From NCBI GenBank assembly GCA_938020565.1, contig CALIHP010000028.1:1-7342 (forward strand): 7,342 nucleotides of DNA, read 5' to 3'. A program made the position numbers and the translations under genes. Shown here piece by piece: positions 6,191 to 7,342 of the stretch (positions within the stretch are counted from its first letter, which is position 1; each line of letters starts with the position of its first letter). Source of the stretch: an uncultured Anaerolineaceae bacterium. Lineage in GTDB: Bacteria; Chloroflexota; Anaerolineae; Anaerolineales; Anaerolineaceae. The notes below the pieces were generated by a model, which was given only the letters and a program-made list of their open reading frames with translations, did no database searches and was not told where the DNA came from.

Positions 6191-7213
6191 ATGTTCAAGA
6201 AGTTTATCGGTATTTTACTCGTATTAGTTCTGGCGCTCAGCCTGGTTGCCTGCGGCGAAAAAGGCGATAAGCCCGCCGAAGATTCAGCGCCGGCGAGCTC
6301 TGACGCCGCTCCTGCGGCCAAGCCGGGCGACGTCAACGGCGACGGAAAGATCGTCGTCGGTTATATTTCGAAGAACCTGACCGACCCGTTCCATGCGCCA
6401 ATCAACGCTTACGCTGAAACGACGATCGAACAGATGAAAAAAGACGGCATTATTGACGACTGGACCGGCGTTTTAGACGGCGAAACCGACCCGAATAAGC
6501 AGATCGACCGCGCGGACGAATGCATTACCAAGGGCGCCGATTACGTGATTATCCTCCCGGCCGAATCCGAAGCCTCCGACCCGGCGGTCACGAAGCTCGT
6601 CGATCAGGGCGTCAAGGTTATCGTCGTCAATTCCAAAACCGTCAGCACCGACGAAAAAGCGATCGCTTACTGCGGCTCGAATGACGTTGAAGCCGGCCGC
6701 ATGCTGGCGGACTGGGTCGTCCAAAACGTCCCGAACGGCGGGAAATATATTCACTGCACCGGTATCCTCGGTAACTCTGCGCAGATCGAACGCGGCCAGG
6801 GGATCATGGAAGTCATGGAGAAGCATCCGGAATTCGAGATGGTCGGCGAACCCGATACCCAGTGGTCCGGGGATAAGGCCGCCAACGCGACGACCGACGC
6901 GATCGCCCAGTATGGCGACGAGCTCGTCGCCGTTATCGCGGATAATGACGATATGTCCTCCGCTGCGCAGCGCGCCGCGAACGACGCCGGGCGCAGCGAT
7001 ATCATCTGCGTCGGCGTTGACGGGAACCAGAACCCGCTCCAGATGGTCAAAAACGGCGAATTAGGCGCGACCGTTCTTCAGGACGGCGTGGGCCAGCTCG
7101 CCGCCGGAATCGACGTTATCAAGGCGTCGATCGAAGGGCGCGAATTCGATAAAGCGCCGGTGATCCCGTTCGTCCTGGTCACCAAAGATAACGTCGATCA
7201 ATACCTGAAATAA
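6191..7213 (+). CDS. Sugar-binding lipoprotein of the ABC importer (RbsB/MglB-like)
   Basis: This 340-residue extracytoplasmic receptor hands substrate to the RbsC-like permease. A lipoprotein signal peptide (FKK then a hydrophobic core) ends in the lipobox LVAC, with Cys21 the lipidated residue. A flexible Ala/Pro/Ser/Asp-rich linker runs to about residue 46. The type I periplasmic-binding fold (Peripla_BP_4) starts at KIVVGYISKNLTDPFH. Likely sugar contacts by family position are the NLTDPF loop (62-67), Arg201 in QIERGQG, the DNDDM segment (251-255), Asp277 in GVDGNQ and Gln297 in TVLQDG. The linker ends in GDVNGDGKI, which resembles half of a dockerin or EF-hand calcium loop but lacks the final acidic position. 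The gene is last in the operon and lies 21 nt before a strong terminator. It could bind a pentose, hexose, inositol or another polyol; motifs do not decide between them. Confidence 0.94.
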   Translation: MFKKFIGILLVLVLALSLVACGEKGDKPAEDSAPASSDAAPAAKPGDVNGDGKIVVGYISKNLTDPFHAPINAYAETTIEQMKKDGIIDDWTGVLDGETDPNKQIDRADECITKGADYVIILPAESEASDPAVTKLVDQGVKVIVVNSKTVSTDEKAIAYCGSNDVEAGRMLADWVVQNVPNGGKYIHCTGILGNSAQIERGQGIMEVMEKHPEFEMVGEPDTQWSGDKAANATTDAIAQYGDELVAVIADNDDMSSAAQRAANDAGRSDIICVGVDGNQNPLQMVKNGELGATVLQDGVGQLAAGIDVIKASIEGREFDKAPVIPFVLVTKDNVDQYLK

Positions 7214-7234
7214 CCTAAGCTCGTCCTGTTTTGA

Positions 7235-7278
7235 GCAATAAACGAACCGTGGGCGGCCGCCCACGGTTCGTTTATTGC
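7235..7278. terminator. 44-nt perfect palindrome, probable bidirectional terminator of the importer operon
   Basis: Two 22-bp arms meet at a GCGGCCGC (NotI) centre with no mismatch, starting GCAATAAACGAACC and ending GGTTCGTTTATTGC. As RNA this gives a stem of about 20 bp with a GGCC tetraloop, starting 21 nt after the binding-protein stop. The GC-rich core is flanked by an A-rich 5' side and a U-rich 3' side (GTTTATT), so the same element can terminate transcripts from either direction. The U-tract is short and partly inside the stem. Confidence 0.85.
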
Positions 7279-7315
7279 CAGGCCCGCCGGTGTCTGTTTC
7301 AAATTTCCATGGGAT

Positions 7316-7330
7316 TAAGGAAGTTCCTTA
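7316..7330. repeat. 15-bp perfect palindrome at the window end
   Basis: TAAGGAA (7316-7322) and TTCCTTA (7324-7330) are perfect reverse complements around one G. The element lies downstream of the terminator, so it probably belongs to the control region of whatever gene follows the window. The half-site GTTCCTTA also occurs at 25-32 in the leader of the first gene. Confidence 0.35.
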
Positions 7331-7342
7331 GGACTGATTATA

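Overview
The window is a compact carbohydrate (probably polyol or sugar) uptake and catabolism locus with six confident protein-coding genes. No mobile elements, CRISPR arrays, rRNA or tRNA genes were seen. The base composition is moderately GC-rich. Ribosome-binding sites are strong and purine-rich. Four of the six read AGAAAGG, which would pair with a 16S tail ending CCUCCUUUCU. The substrate-binding protein has a classic lipobox. Together these suggest a Gram-positive-type or otherwise lipoprotein-anchoring bacterium (Firmicutes-like, or possibly Chloroflexi). The exact lineage cannot be fixed from this sequence.

Layout. 1-143 is a leader with a possible -10 box and a small inverted repeat. 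144-1973 is a two-gene plus-strand unit: a zinc-dependent medium-chain dehydrogenase followed by a short-chain dehydrogenase. A minus-strand PfkB-family sugar kinase (2009-3193) converges on it, and the 3' ends share a 13-bp perfect inverted repeat. 3194-3662 is a divergent control region. It holds a minus-strand promoter for the kinase, a 25-bp perfect AT-rich palindrome, and a near-consensus plus-strand promoter (TTGACA-17-TACACT). These are followed by a leader of about 255 nt carrying a doubtful 43-codon ORF. 3663-7213 is an ABC importer operon in the order ATPase (TTG start), permease, lipoprotein binding protein. It is closed by a 44-nt perfect palindrome that is the likely terminator. 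The last 64 nt hold a second, 15-bp palindrome and no gene.

How the genes may work together (inference). The lipoprotein captures a sugar or polyol outside the membrane and the RbsC-like permease with the RbsA-like double ATPase imports it. The two dehydrogenases interconvert polyol and ketose: the zinc enzyme looks NAD-type from the Asp after its second nucleotide-binding strand, and the short-chain enzyme looks NADP-type from a Ser-Arg pair. The PfkB kinase phosphorylates the product for central metabolism. The substrate cannot be named from sequence alone. No transcriptional regulator is encoded here, so whatever binds the central palindrome must be encoded elsewhere. The locus looks like a variant of known ribose/polyol-type modules. 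I found no convincing evidence of a wholly new system. The most worthwhile leads are the divergent control region and the unusual leader.
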